Source: Actinomycetes bacterium (GTDB lineage: Bacteria > Actinomycetota > Acidimicrobiia > Acidimicrobiales > JAMCPL01). From it: 12,713 bases of DNA. Numbering within the stretch: position 1 is the stretch's first letter; each line of letters opens with the position of its first letter. The stretch is taken from NCBI GenBank assembly GCA_021846725.1, contig JAJZWK010000040.1:1-12713 (forward strand), read 5' to 3'. The notes beneath the pieces are model-generated. The model worked only from the letters and a program-made list of their open reading frames with translations. It was not told where the DNA came from and did not search any database. A program made the translations under genes and the position numbers. Positions 1 through 5,962 of the stretch are shown piece by piece.

Positions 1-24
1 GCCTCTTGCACTATTATTTCGAGG

Positions 25-837
25 TTATAATCCATTGGCTACCTTCTTGGTTCGGATGTCGCGCTGGCGTAGTGCTTCGTAGGATATTATCGCTGCGGCG
101 GTAGCAGCGTTTAGTGACTCCATCTGACGCGATAATGGTATGGTGATGTTGGCATCCATATGCCTCTTAATGTTATCAGGTAATCCTGATCCTTCATTAC
201 CGATTACGAGTGCAAATGGTTCGTGAAACGAGTATGCAGTGTAAGGTTGTTCACCGTGGGCGGTCGTGCCGACGATTGTCAGGTGGTTGCTATGAAGCAT
301 GTCAATCATTCTCAGTGACGGTATGTCATGAAGTATGGGAACGTGTAATATACCTCCTGCAGACGCTCTTACGGCCTTCGGGGAATAGGGATCCGCAGAG
401 CCTTCAGTGAAAATAGCTGCGTCCGCTCCAGATGCTGCTGCGATTCGCAGAATAGACCCAGTGTTGCCCGGGTCACTTACATTCACACAAGCTAGTACGA
501 AAGTAGCACCTTCAAGTATGCTGGGAGTCCATTGTGTCTGTGCTACTACAGCCAGTACTGGTTGAGGGGATTTGGTACTAGAGATACGATTCAGTGCGGC
601 ATCAGAAAGTACATATACAGGTATATCGTGTAGTTTGGCTATGCCGGTCAGCTCCTGTGCTGCTCTTGTATGAATCACACTTTCGCTAAGATATATTTGT
701 GTCGCATCCTGTAGTGCGAGTGAGGTCAGTTTCCACCCTTCTACTATGAAAAGCGAACTTTCCCGGCGTGCATGAATATCCTTTGAAAGTTCACTCAGCC
801 ATCGTACTCGGCGATTTCTTGGTGATAGTGGGATCAA
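25..837 (-). CDS. TrmH/SpoU-family RNA 2'-O-methyltransferase (TsnR-like), likely 23S rRNA
   Basis: This is a 270-aa SAM-dependent ribose methyltransferase of the SpoU (trefoil-knot) superfamily. The N-terminal part (about 1-100) matches the substrate-binding domain, with the RR..LFIVEG pattern near residues 24-34. The catalytic domain has motif 1 DPGNTGSILR (122-131), motif 2 VIGNEGSGL (211-219) and motif 3 IPLSRQMESLNAA (233-245), which together build the knot and SAM pocket. The start is TTG, and its last two bases form part of the rplT stop (TTGA overlap), so translation is probably coupled to rplT; no clear Shine-Dalgarno is visible. Position last in infC-rpmI-rplT-methyltransferase matches many actinobacteria, where pheST follows; here the window ends. 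Known family members modify 23S rRNA; the exact nucleotide cannot be read from the sequence. Confidence 0.93.
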   Translation of the reverse strand: MIPLSPRNRRVRWLSELSKDIHARRESSLFIVEGWKLTSLALQDATQIYLSESVIHTRAAQELTGIAKLHDIPVYVLSDAALNRISSTKSPQPVLAVVAQTQWTPSILEGATFVLACVNVSDPGNTGSILRIAAASGADAAIFTEGSADPYSPKAVRASAGGILHVPILHDIPSLRMIDMLHSNHLTIVGTTAHGEQPYTAYSFHEPFALVIGNEGSGLPDNIKRHMDANITIPLSRQMESLNAATAAAIISYEALRQRDIRTKKVANGL

Positions 838-1190
838 TCGGTAGTAGATTTGGCTATTTCGACCAGTTTCTGAAATGTGCTTTCATCTGTTATGGCTATG
901 TCAGCCAGCATTTTACGATTTAACATGATGCCGGACCTGTTCATTCCAGCAATAAACTGGCTATAGGAGAGCCCGTGGATTCTGGCGGCTGCATTTATGC
1001 GTTCTATCCATAGCCTTCTAAAGTCACCCTTCTTTGCGCGGCGATCCCTGTAAGCGTACTGTCCGGCATGCATGACAGCTTCGTTTGCCGATTTGAACGT
1101 TCTACTACGTTCTCCGTAATAACCCTTTGCTTGCTCCAGTATGGAGCGATGATGTTTCCTACCGTGTATCCCACGTTTTACTCTTGCCAT
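834..1190 (-). CDS. rplT: 50S ribosomal protein L20
   Basis: The 118-aa protein has the family's normal length and opens with the typical MARVKRG sequence, followed by a basic N-terminal tail (HGRKHH) and the YGERSRTFKSA, DRRAKKGDFRRLWI and INAAARIHG segments. L20 binds 23S rRNA early in 50S assembly and, in bacteria studied so far, also represses its own operon by binding leader RNA. The ATG is preceded by AAAGG about 9 bp upstream. The stop codon TGA overlaps the TTG start of the methyltransferase. The 129-bp gap before it is unusually long for an rpmI-rplT pair and holds a good promoter candidate, so rplT may have its own transcript as well as read-through from infC-rpmI. Confidence 0.98.
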   Translation of the reverse strand: MARVKRGIHGRKHHRSILEQAKGYYGERSRTFKSANEAVMHAGQYAYRDRRAKKGDFRRLWIERINAAARIHGLSYSQFIAGMNRSGIMLNRKMLADIAITDESTFQKLVEIAKSTTD

Positions 1191-1209
1191 TTTTATATAC
1201 CTTTATATG

Positions 1210-1237
1210 TCTATATGTCTATGTTCCTGTATGTCAA
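1210..1237 (-). promoter_or_regulatory. Candidate promoter for rplT and the downstream methyltransferase
   Basis: On the minus strand a perfect -35 TTGACA (1237-1232) is separated by 16 bp from TATAGA (1215-1210). Transcription would start near 1203, giving a very short leader of about 13 nt that would cut into the weak AAAGG ribosome site at 1204-1200. The region is AT-rich with a repeated ATAGACAT motif, so the -10 could be shifted. It is seen only as sequence similarity to sigma-70-type promoters. Confidence 0.45.
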
Positions 1238-1319
1238 GTTGTTATTTGCTTATGCATCCATTAGCAGTAGCCGTACTTCTTTACGTATCAGTGACTACTA
1301 ATGCTGCGACGCTATCATT

Positions 1320-1514
1320 CTATATACCTAGCAGTCGCCGTGCCTCTCTGCGGTCACCGGATGACAATTCTACCTCGTGACCTAACCTCCTGAGCCTCTT
1401 TGAACTCTTCTTTTCAAGCAGGTGCGAGCGCATCGCGTGCCTGCGCATCAACTTACCGCTAGCAGTAACCTTGAACCGTACTGCTGCTCCTCTGTGAGTC
1501 TTCATCTTTGGCAT
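1320..1514 (-). CDS. rpmI: 50S ribosomal protein L35
   Basis: The protein is 64 aa, the family's usual size, with the hallmark start MPKMKTHRGAAVRFKVT and a very basic middle (KLMRRHAMRSHLLEKKSSKRLRRL). L35 is a small 50S protein next to L20 in the operon and in the assembled subunit. The ATG is preceded by AAAGGGA about 11-13 bp upstream, a somewhat long spacing. It follows infC after a 243-bp gap full of potential RNA helices and has an extended -10 box about 32 bp upstream, so it may be transcribed both with infC and alone. Nothing in the protein looks unusual. Confidence 0.97.
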   Translation of the reverse strand: MPKMKTHRGAAVRFKVTASGKLMRRHAMRSHLLEKKSSKRLRRLGHEVELSSGDRREARRLLGI

Positions 1515-1545
1515 ATTTAGTTAATCCCTTTCATCTCAATGAGGA

Positions 1546-1554
1546 AGTATACCA
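1546..1554 (-). promoter_or_regulatory. Extended -10 promoter candidate upstream of rpmI
   Basis: The minus strand reads TGGTATACT, a TGn extended -10 followed by TATACT, about 31 bp before the rpmI ATG. No matching -35 is visible at 16-18 bp, which extended -10 promoters tolerate. A transcript from here would begin around 1539 and keep only the AAAGGGA ribosome site, skipping the structured region upstream. Confidence 0.35.
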
Positions 1555-1560
1555 TATTAT

Positions 1561-1743
1561 TATCCGCTCTGGTATCGTTGCAGCAGGCGACCAGATGACT
1601 GTGGTGCCTGGCAGCACGTGTTCAAAAGAATAGCAACAACTCAATGCTTTAGCTACGATGGTTGGTGATTAGCGGATACCTATGACATTTCAAGAGATGT
1701 ACCAGTGGATATCACATTTCTATCCGGTCAAGTAGTATCTGGT
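1561..1743 (-). promoter_or_regulatory. Structured infC-rpmI intergenic RNA, possible L20-type autoregulatory leader
   Basis: The 243-bp gap between infC and rpmI holds several complementary segments. The bases at 1561-1568 (TATCCGCT) are complementary to 1671-1678, and 1571-1576 (GGTATC) to 1675-1680; these two long-range helices share bases and exclude each other. Between them is a local hairpin: CAGGC-g-ACC at 1584-1592 pairs with GGT-GCCTG at 1603-1610, with further pairs outside. Upstream in the transcript, 1739-1743 pairs with 1701-1705 and 1721-1725 with 1707-1711. L20 is known to bind leader structures in infC-rpmI-rplT operons of other bacteria; assigning that role here is inference from position and pairing only. 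Confidence 0.4.
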
Positions 1744-1757
1744 GGCCCTTCCTGGGT

Positions 1758-2372
1758 CTATGGCTGGTGATTTCCAGCAATTTCGTTGCTTGCCGGTGTC
1801 GCTCCATTTTGTGGGGTGGAACCGTTCAATGAAGCTGAAGTCTTGTGTTGCTTCGCGGGAGCCAATACCATCACCATATTCTTTCCGTCCAGCTTTGCTT
1901 CGTTTTCTACTCTCCCTACAGAAGCTGTTCGTTCCATGACATTATCGAGTATCTTTTTACCTAGTTCGGGATAGACTGCTTCTCGACCCCTGAACATGAT
2001 TGTAACCTTTACCTTGTGTCCCTCAGCCAAGAATTTTTCAACTTGCCTTGTCTTGGTTTCGAAGTCACTCGATCCTATCTTTGGACGGTATTTCATTTCC
2101 TTCAGTACGGTGCTTGAGCCCCTCCTCTTTGATTCACGAGCTTTTTGTTCGTTGTCAAACTTGTATTTACCGTAGTCCATCAATCTGCATACTGGAGGAT
2201 TGGCTAAAGGTGCCACCTCCACTAGGTCCAAGTACAATCGCCTGGCAATAGCCATAGCTTCAGTAATTGATTTGATACCCAGTTGCTTCCCATCTTCACC
2301 CACAAGCCGTACTTGACGTGCCTTGATGTCTTGATTTACTCGTACTTCACTGTCTTTTGCGGTAGTTGCTAT
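1758..2372 (-). CDS. infC: Translation initiation factor IF-3, with a non-canonical ATA start
   Basis: IF-3 binds the 30S subunit, keeps it apart from 50S and checks initiator tRNA and start codon. The reading frame gives 204 aa when started at ATA 2372-2370: the N-domain shows VNQDIKARQVRLVGEDGKQLG, then the DLVEVAP and PPVCRLMDYGKYKF segments, the linker, and the C-domain with KTRQVEKFL, KVKVTIMFRGRE and ending MVLAP. A GTG at 2303 would cut off the conserved RVNQDIKAR region, and an in-frame TAA lies immediately before the ATA, so no ATG, GTG or TTG can supply a full N-domain. AAGGAGA sits 7 bp before the ATA. Known infC genes of other bacteria start at AUU or similar rare codons, by which IF-3 limits its own translation. 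The last ~30 residues form a Ser/Thr/Asn-rich tail beyond the family core. Confidence 0.95.
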   Translation of the reverse strand: MATTAKDSEVRVNQDIKARQVRLVGEDGKQLGIKSITEAMAIARRLYLDLVEVAPLANPPVCRLMDYGKYKFDNEQKARESKRRGSSTVLKEMKYRPKIGSSDFETKTRQVEKFLAEGHKVKVTIMFRGREAVYPELGKKILDNVMERTASVGRVENEAKLDGKNMVMVLAPAKQHKTSASLNGSTPQNGATPASNEIAGNHQP

Positions 2373-2385
2373 TTACGTTCTCCTT
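2370..2385 (-). promoter_or_regulatory. Ribosome binding site deciding the ATA start of infC
   Basis: AAGGAGA at 2385-2379 is the best Shine-Dalgarno in this part of the window. The spacing from GGAG to ATA at 2372-2370 is 7 bp, close to ideal. The codon directly before ATA is the in-frame stop TAA (2375-2373), which closes the frame to anything further upstream. Confidence 0.75.
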
Positions 2386-2413
2386 GTCTGATCTACTGTA
2401 TTACAATTCCTAT

Positions 2414-2444
2414 AGTATAGCTTACGTTATCCGATAAGAGTAAA
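2414..2444 (-). promoter_or_regulatory. Candidate infC promoter in the infC/DUF1844 divergent region
   Basis: On the minus strand TTTACT (2444-2439) and TATACT (2419-2414) are 19 bp apart. Transcription would begin near 2407 and leave a leader of about 35 nt containing the AAGGAGA site. The -35 is poor and the spacing long. The 103 bp between infC and the DUF1844 start must also hold the promoter for the plus strand, which I cannot place with confidence. Confidence 0.35.
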
Positions 2445-2475
2445 GAATTATCTGACAGAAGAGAGAATTGTGATT

Positions 2476-3033
2476 ATGAGTACATTGTGGACACCCCAGG
2501 GAGAATGGCCGATAGATAAAGGTACCGGCTCGTCGAGAGATTCGATGCCGGGCAAGGACTCAGCTGCCTCCGGTAAAAGCTCTGGTAGCCATGCTTCCGA
2601 TGAACATAACTCTGGTGGCCAAGCTACCACTGGCCAAGCTACCACTGGCCAAGGTGCTGACAGCCAGGATACTCAGCCCGTCACCGGCCAACCCTCTACT
2701 AAGCACTCTGAGAATCCGGAGAATGATAAAACTTCATCTGAAGAGGAAGCTATAGCACGACTGCGTAAAGAATTGGCTGATGCGCCTGTAGAAGTCGTGC
2801 TGGCTAACCATGCTGCAGGGATATTCGAGCTTGCTACGATATATATGTCGAATAACCCTCCAAAATTGCCGCAGGCTCAATTGGCCATAGATGCTCTGGG
2901 TGCTTTATTGGGAGGGCTGAAAGGTCGGCTGGGTGAAGCGGAAAAGACGATGGAGGATGCACTTGCCCAGATAAGGATTGCTTATGTGCAGATGGTGAAT
3001 GCTCAGGGTAAGCAAGGCAGTCAGGCAAAATAG
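2476..3033 (+). CDS. DUF1844 family protein with a disordered N-terminal tail
   Basis: The C-terminal half (about residues 95-175) matches the small helical DUF1844 domain, seen as the APVEVVLANHAAGIFELATI segment, then QAQLAIDALGALLGGLKGRL and a final amphipathic helix. The N-terminal ~90 residues are Ser/Gly/Gln/Thr/Glu-rich and look disordered; they include tandem GQATT repeats. The function of DUF1844 is unknown. A gene of this family commonly lies next to infC in actinobacteria, as it does here, divergently. The ATG at 2476 is preferred, with GAGAG about 10 bp upstream; an in-frame GTG at 2470 would add two residues. tyrS follows 51 bp later on the same strand. Confidence 0.85.
   Translation: MSTLWTPQGEWPIDKGTGSSRDSMPGKDSAASGKSSGSHASDEHNSGGQATTGQATTGQGADSQDTQPVTGQPSTKHSENPENDKTSSEEEAIARLRKELADAPVEVVLANHAAGIFELATIYMSNNPPKLPQAQLAIDALGALLGGLKGRLGEAEKTMEDALAQIRIAYVQMVNAQGKQGSQAK
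2616..2653 (+). repeat. 15-bp tandem repeat in the DUF1844 coding region
   Basis: TGGCCAAGCTACCAC occurs twice in perfect tandem (2616-2630, 2631-2645), followed by a partial third copy TGGCCAAG (2646-2653). It encodes GQATT repeats in the disordered tail. Because the unit is a multiple of three, copy changes keep the frame. Confidence 0.9.
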
Positions 3034-3071
3034 AGCAGTTGATATAAGAATATTCGTGCCAGCGATGAACA

Positions 3072-3077
3072 TAAAAT
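3072..3077 (+). promoter_or_regulatory. -10 box for a probably leaderless tyrS transcript
   Basis: TAAAAT ends 7 bp before the GTG at 3085, so transcription would begin at or next to the first codon. No Shine-Dalgarno is visible upstream of the gene, which supports leaderless translation. A competing extended -10, TGATATAAG at 3040-3048, would give a leader of about 30 nt. No convincing -35 is seen for either. Confidence 0.4.
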
Positions 3078-3084
3078 ATTAACA

Positions 3085-4371
3085 GTGATGATGGACATAT
3101 TTGACGACTTCATTTACAGGGAGCTCGTTTACCAGACTACCTCAGAGGATCTGATAGGGATAATGAACCATGCTCAGCCTGGTGAGTTTACGTGCTATGC
3201 CGGGTTTGATCCTACTGCACAGAGTCTGCATCTCGGCAATTTGATACAGATACTCTTGCTTAGGCGGTTGCAATCAGCTGGTATGAACGTGATTGCGCTT
3301 GTCGGTGGAGCAACTGCACTGGTAGGAGATCCATCAGGCAAGATGGCTGAACGATCAATGCTTGATCGTAGCACGAGTCATGACTATCTTGAAAACGTCA
3401 GGGGTCAAATAGAGAGTTTGCTGGATACTTCAAGTAGCACTGCCAGAATTGTGAATAATGCTGACTGGTTGGAATCGTTGAACCTAGTGCAGTTTTTACG
3501 AGAAATAGGCAAACATTTTACAGTCAATCAGATGATATCCAAGGAATCCGTTAAACAGAGGTTGGCACGACCTGAACAGGGTATATCCTTTACCGAGTTT
3601 ACTTATATGCTTTTGCAGGCATATGATTTCCTTCAATTATATGACACTTATGGTTGTAGGCTACAGACCGGAGCCAGTGATCAATGGGGTAATATCACTA
3701 TGGGAGTAGAACTTATTGGGAGAATTCGTAATGTCATAGCCTATGGCCTTACCACTCCATTACTCCAGAGGGCAGATGGTTCCAAATTTGGCAAGACAGA
3801 GGAAGGTACCATCTGGCTTGATCCCTCCCTGACCAGTCCATACCGTTTCTATCAGTACTTGGTCAGAGTCGACGACAGTGAAGTGGTGTTTTACCTCAAG
3901 GCCCTGACCTTTCTCTCCATCGATGAAATCGAGGACTTGCGTGAGAAGGTGGCGAAAAGGCCTGAGAAGCGGGAGGCTCAGTTGGCATTAGCCAAGGAGG
4001 TGTGTACTTTAGTGCATGGTGCCCATACGACTATGCAGGTTCAGGCAGCATCAAACGCTGTCTACAGTGAGGATATAGCATCGTTGGATGATACGCTCTT
4101 TTCAGAGATATTTTCTGATGCTCCTCATACCATTCTGCCAAGGTCTTTATTGGATGGTGGAGGGTACGATATCGTGGATGCCTTGGTTGCTAGTGGACTC
4201 AGTGAATCCAAATCAAGAGCTAGAGTTACCGTTGACCAGGGTGGTGCATACGTTAACAATCACCGTATTTCTTCCTCTGAACATTTAATTGATCGTTCTA
4301 TGTTATTGCACGACAGGTATTTGTTGTTAAGGCGTGGTAAAAGAGAATACCACTTATTGGAATTCCTGTGA
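3085..4371 (+). CDS. tyrS: Tyrosyl-tRNA synthetase (TyrRS)
   Basis: This is a full-length class I aminoacyl-tRNA synthetase of 428 aa that charges tRNA-Tyr in the cytoplasm. Visible motifs are YAGFDPTAQSLHLGN, carrying the HIGH-like HLGN (49-52), then GDPSGK (81-86), the tyrosine-pocket region around YMLLQAYDFLQLY, GASDQWGN (196-203) and the KMSKS equivalent KFGKT (234-238). This K-F-G-K-T form is typical of the TyrRS subgroup found in E. coli and actinobacteria. The last ~70 residues form an S4-like RNA-binding domain (SKSRARVTVDQGGAYVNN). The gene opens GTG-ATG-ATG, so the start may be 3085, 3088 or 3091; none has a Shine-Dalgarno. Confidence 0.97.
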   Translation: MMMDIFDDFIYRELVYQTTSEDLIGIMNHAQPGEFTCYAGFDPTAQSLHLGNLIQILLLRRLQSAGMNVIALVGGATALVGDPSGKMAERSMLDRSTSHDYLENVRGQIESLLDTSSSTARIVNNADWLESLNLVQFLREIGKHFTVNQMISKESVKQRLARPEQGISFTEFTYMLLQAYDFLQLYDTYGCRLQTGASDQWGNITMGVELIGRIRNVIAYGLTTPLLQRADGSKFGKTEEGTIWLDPSLTSPYRFYQYLVRVDDSEVVFYLKALTFLSIDEIEDLREKVAKRPEKREAQLALAKEVCTLVHGAHTTMQVQAASNAVYSEDIASLDDTLFSEIFSDAPHTILPRSLLDGGGYDIVDALVASGLSESKSRARVTVDQGGAYVNNHRISSSEHLIDRSMLLHDRYLLLRRGKREYHLLEFL

Positions 4372-4376
4372 GCTAG

Positions 4377-4466
4377 ATGACCTATGTGATATATATCGCA
4401 GCACTAGGCGTTATGGTCGTAGCTGTAGGTCTCACTGTGATTACACTATTCGGCAGACGCAATTGA
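4377..4466 (+). CDS. Predicted 29-aa single-pass membrane microprotein downstream of tyrS
   Basis: Five bases after the tyrS stop an ATG opens a 29-codon frame. Its product begins MTYVIYIAALGVMVV, continues as an unbroken hydrophobic stretch (about residues 4-25) and ends GRRN. That is the profile of one transmembrane helix with a basic cytoplasmic end. The closeness to tyrS suggests co-transcription and translational re-initiation, since there is no clear Shine-Dalgarno. The final 21 bp overlap the 3' end of the convergent gene at 4446-4844. I do not recognise the family. Short hydrophobic frames can occur by chance, so this call rests on the clean helix, the basic end and the tight spacing. 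Confidence 0.42.
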   Translation: MTYVIYIAALGVMVVAVGLTVITLFGRRN

Positions 4467-4844
4467 TCTGGTCTGCTCTCCAAGCAGGGGAGTGATTATC
4501 TCCAATACTTGCGGGGTCAACTGGGCAATGAAAGAACCATATATCATGTCATCGTCTTCTTCCTGCAGAGCTATTTGTTCGATAACTGCAAGACATTCCA
4601 ATAGATCAGTCATACCTGTATCCATATTTTTTGCAAGATGTGATACACGCTCAGCCAGTTCCTCGAGCATGATGGGTTCATTGCCAGCTATTTCTTCTGT
4701 ATCGTCGTAATAATAATCATTCATATGACACAGCATAACATGATAATCATCATAGGTTTGTTTCTGGCCCAATTTTCGGCTGATGACCGCAACTCCTCTA
4801 GTGTGGTCTTGTAGTGCCTTGATTCGGTCACTACAATCTTGCAA
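4446..4844 (-). CDS. Hypothetical acidic, helix-rich protein
   Basis: The frame gives 132 aa and I do not recognise it. The middle is strongly acidic with Tyr/Asp clusters (NDYYYDDTEE near 42-51), followed by two amphipathic helical stretches around IMLEELAERVSHLAK and LLECLAVIEQIALQEEDDD, and a closing helix LTPQVLEIITPLL. No signal peptide, membrane helix or metal motif is visible. The longest start is TTG at 4844, directly after an in-frame TGA; no good Shine-Dalgarno supports it, and ATG codons at residues 37 and 41 are alternatives. It diverges from mdh (64 bp apart) and converges on tyrS. No other reading frame covers these 400 bp better. Confidence 0.6.
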   Translation of the reverse strand: MQDCSDRIKALQDHTRGVAVISRKLGQKQTYDDYHVMLCHMNDYYYDDTEEIAGNEPIMLEELAERVSHLAKNMDTGMTDLLECLAVIEQIALQEEDDDMIYGSFIAQLTPQVLEIITPLLGEQTRSIASAE

Positions 4845-4871
4845 TCATTCGGTGGTTTCTCAAGGACAGAA

Positions 4872-4902
4872 TTGGCATTGCCTGTACTCTTGGAACTAAA
4901 AT
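4872..4902 (+). promoter_or_regulatory. Promoter for a probably leaderless mdh transcript
   Basis: TTGGCA (4872-4877) and TAAAAT (4897-4902) are 19 bp apart. The -10 ends 6 bp before the ATG at 4909, so the message would start at the initiation codon itself. No Shine-Dalgarno lies in front of the gene. Confidence 0.5.
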
Positions 4903-4908
4903 TATGAT

Positions 4909-5904
4909 ATGAACATGAAAACCAACCCCATACATATTGCAGTTACTGGTGCAGCAGGTCAGATTTGCTATTCGTTAGTCTTTCGCATAGCTTCAGGAGA
5001 TTTACTAGGTAAGGATCAGCCCGTAGTATTACATCTTTTAGAGATAGAGCCAGCCATGAAAGCGTTGGAGGGCGTAGCTATGGAGTTGGACGACTGTGCA
5101 TTTCCGTTACTGGCTGGCATGGAATTGACATCTGATTTGAAAGTAGCTTTTGAGGGGGTCTCATGGGCGTTGCTGGTGGGTTCAGTTCCCAGAAAGGCAG
5201 GTATGGAGAGGAAGGATCTGCTTGGAGTCAACGGTGGTATATTCAAGCCACAGGGAGAGGCTATAGCTTCCTATGCTTCATCTGATGTGAGGATTTTTGT
5301 AGTTGGCAATCCCTGTAATACGAACTGCCTTATAGCTAGGTCACATGCGAGGGACATACCTGATGAAAGATGGTTCTCCATGACTAGGCTTGATCAAAAT
5401 AGAGCGCAGAGTCAGCTTGCTAAGAGGGCCGGTGTATCTGTCGATCAGGTGACCAATACGGCTATTTGGGGGAATCATTCTTCTACTCAGTTTCCTGATT
5501 TCGAGAACGCCATGATAGGTGGTCGTCCCGCTCCAGAGGTGATCAATGATTCAACCTGGCTTCAAGGTGATTTCATCACTACCATTCAGCAGAGGGGGGC
5601 AAAGGTCATTGAAGCACGCGGCTCCTCATCTGCTGCGTCAGCTGCCAATGCAATCATAGATTCTGTAAACAGCATTATAACGCCTACTCCTGCAGGCGAT
5701 TGTGTGTCGCTATCTACTATCTCACACGGTGAGTATGGGATTTCTGAAGGTCTGGTGTTTGGTTTTCCCATGAAGTCAAATGGCTCCACATGTGAGGTGA
5801 TAGAAGGGTTTGCCCACAGCTCTTTTGCGAAGGAGCGTATAGATATTACGATGAAAGAGCTTCAAGAAGAACGGGACGCTGTTATATCACTCGGACTGAT
5901 ATAA
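4909..5904 (+). CDS. mdh: Malate dehydrogenase (NAD-dependent, cytosolic-type)
   Basis: The enzyme interconverts malate and oxaloacetate in the TCA cycle. At 331 aa it has the length of the cytosolic-type bacterial MDH group. The Rossmann fold begins IAVTGAAGQI (10-19), with an acidic residue after strand 2 (LLEIE, Glu45/47) expected for NAD rather than NADP. Substrate arginines fall in GSVPRKAGMERKD (Arg95, Arg101) and MTRLDQNR (Arg165). The catalytic pair is Asp162 and His190 (IWGNHSS). GNPCNTN (133-139) is the usual nucleotide-side loop. Two methionines stand close together (4909 and 4915); the first is placed exactly 6 bp behind a -10 box. The gene converges on a small acidic gene 58 bp downstream, with no strong terminator visible between them. 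Confidence 0.96.
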   Translation: MNMKTNPIHIAVTGAAGQICYSLVFRIASGDLLGKDQPVVLHLLEIEPAMKALEGVAMELDDCAFPLLAGMELTSDLKVAFEGVSWALLVGSVPRKAGMERKDLLGVNGGIFKPQGEAIASYASSDVRIFVVGNPCNTNCLIARSHARDIPDERWFSMTRLDQNRAQSQLAKRAGVSVDQVTNTAIWGNHSSTQFPDFENAMIGGRPAPEVINDSTWLQGDFITTIQQRGAKVIEARGSSSAASAANAIIDSVNSIITPTPAGDCVSLSTISHGEYGISEGLVFGFPMKSNGSTCEVIEGFAHSSFAKERIDITMKELQEERDAVISLGLI

Positions 5905-5915
5905 GCTGATATAAG
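5896..5915 (+). repeat. 10-bp perfect tandem duplication across the mdh stop codon
   Basis: CTGATATAAG occurs twice in direct succession (5896-5905 and 5906-5915). The first copy contains the mdh TAA stop. Each copy includes TGATATAAG, the same extended -10-like 9-mer found before tyrS and mpa. Confidence 0.85.
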
Positions 5916-5962
5916 ATTGAGCGGGAGATATGCTCGTATTGTCTTAACTAGGCTGAAGAAAC

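Noticed and set aside
1..24. Possible pheS start (GTG at 11-9, minus strand)
   Set aside because: pheS would be expected here from operon order, but only three codons would be visible and no Shine-Dalgarno supports it.
2301..2303. GTG as the infC start (181-aa product)
   Set aside because: It removes the conserved N-terminal VNQDIKARQVRL region of IF-3 and has no Shine-Dalgarno, while AAGGAGA precisely fits ATA 2370-2372.
5918..5935. GAGC...GCTC hairpin between mdh and the convergent small gene as terminator
   Set aside because: Only four base pairs and no following T-run on either strand.
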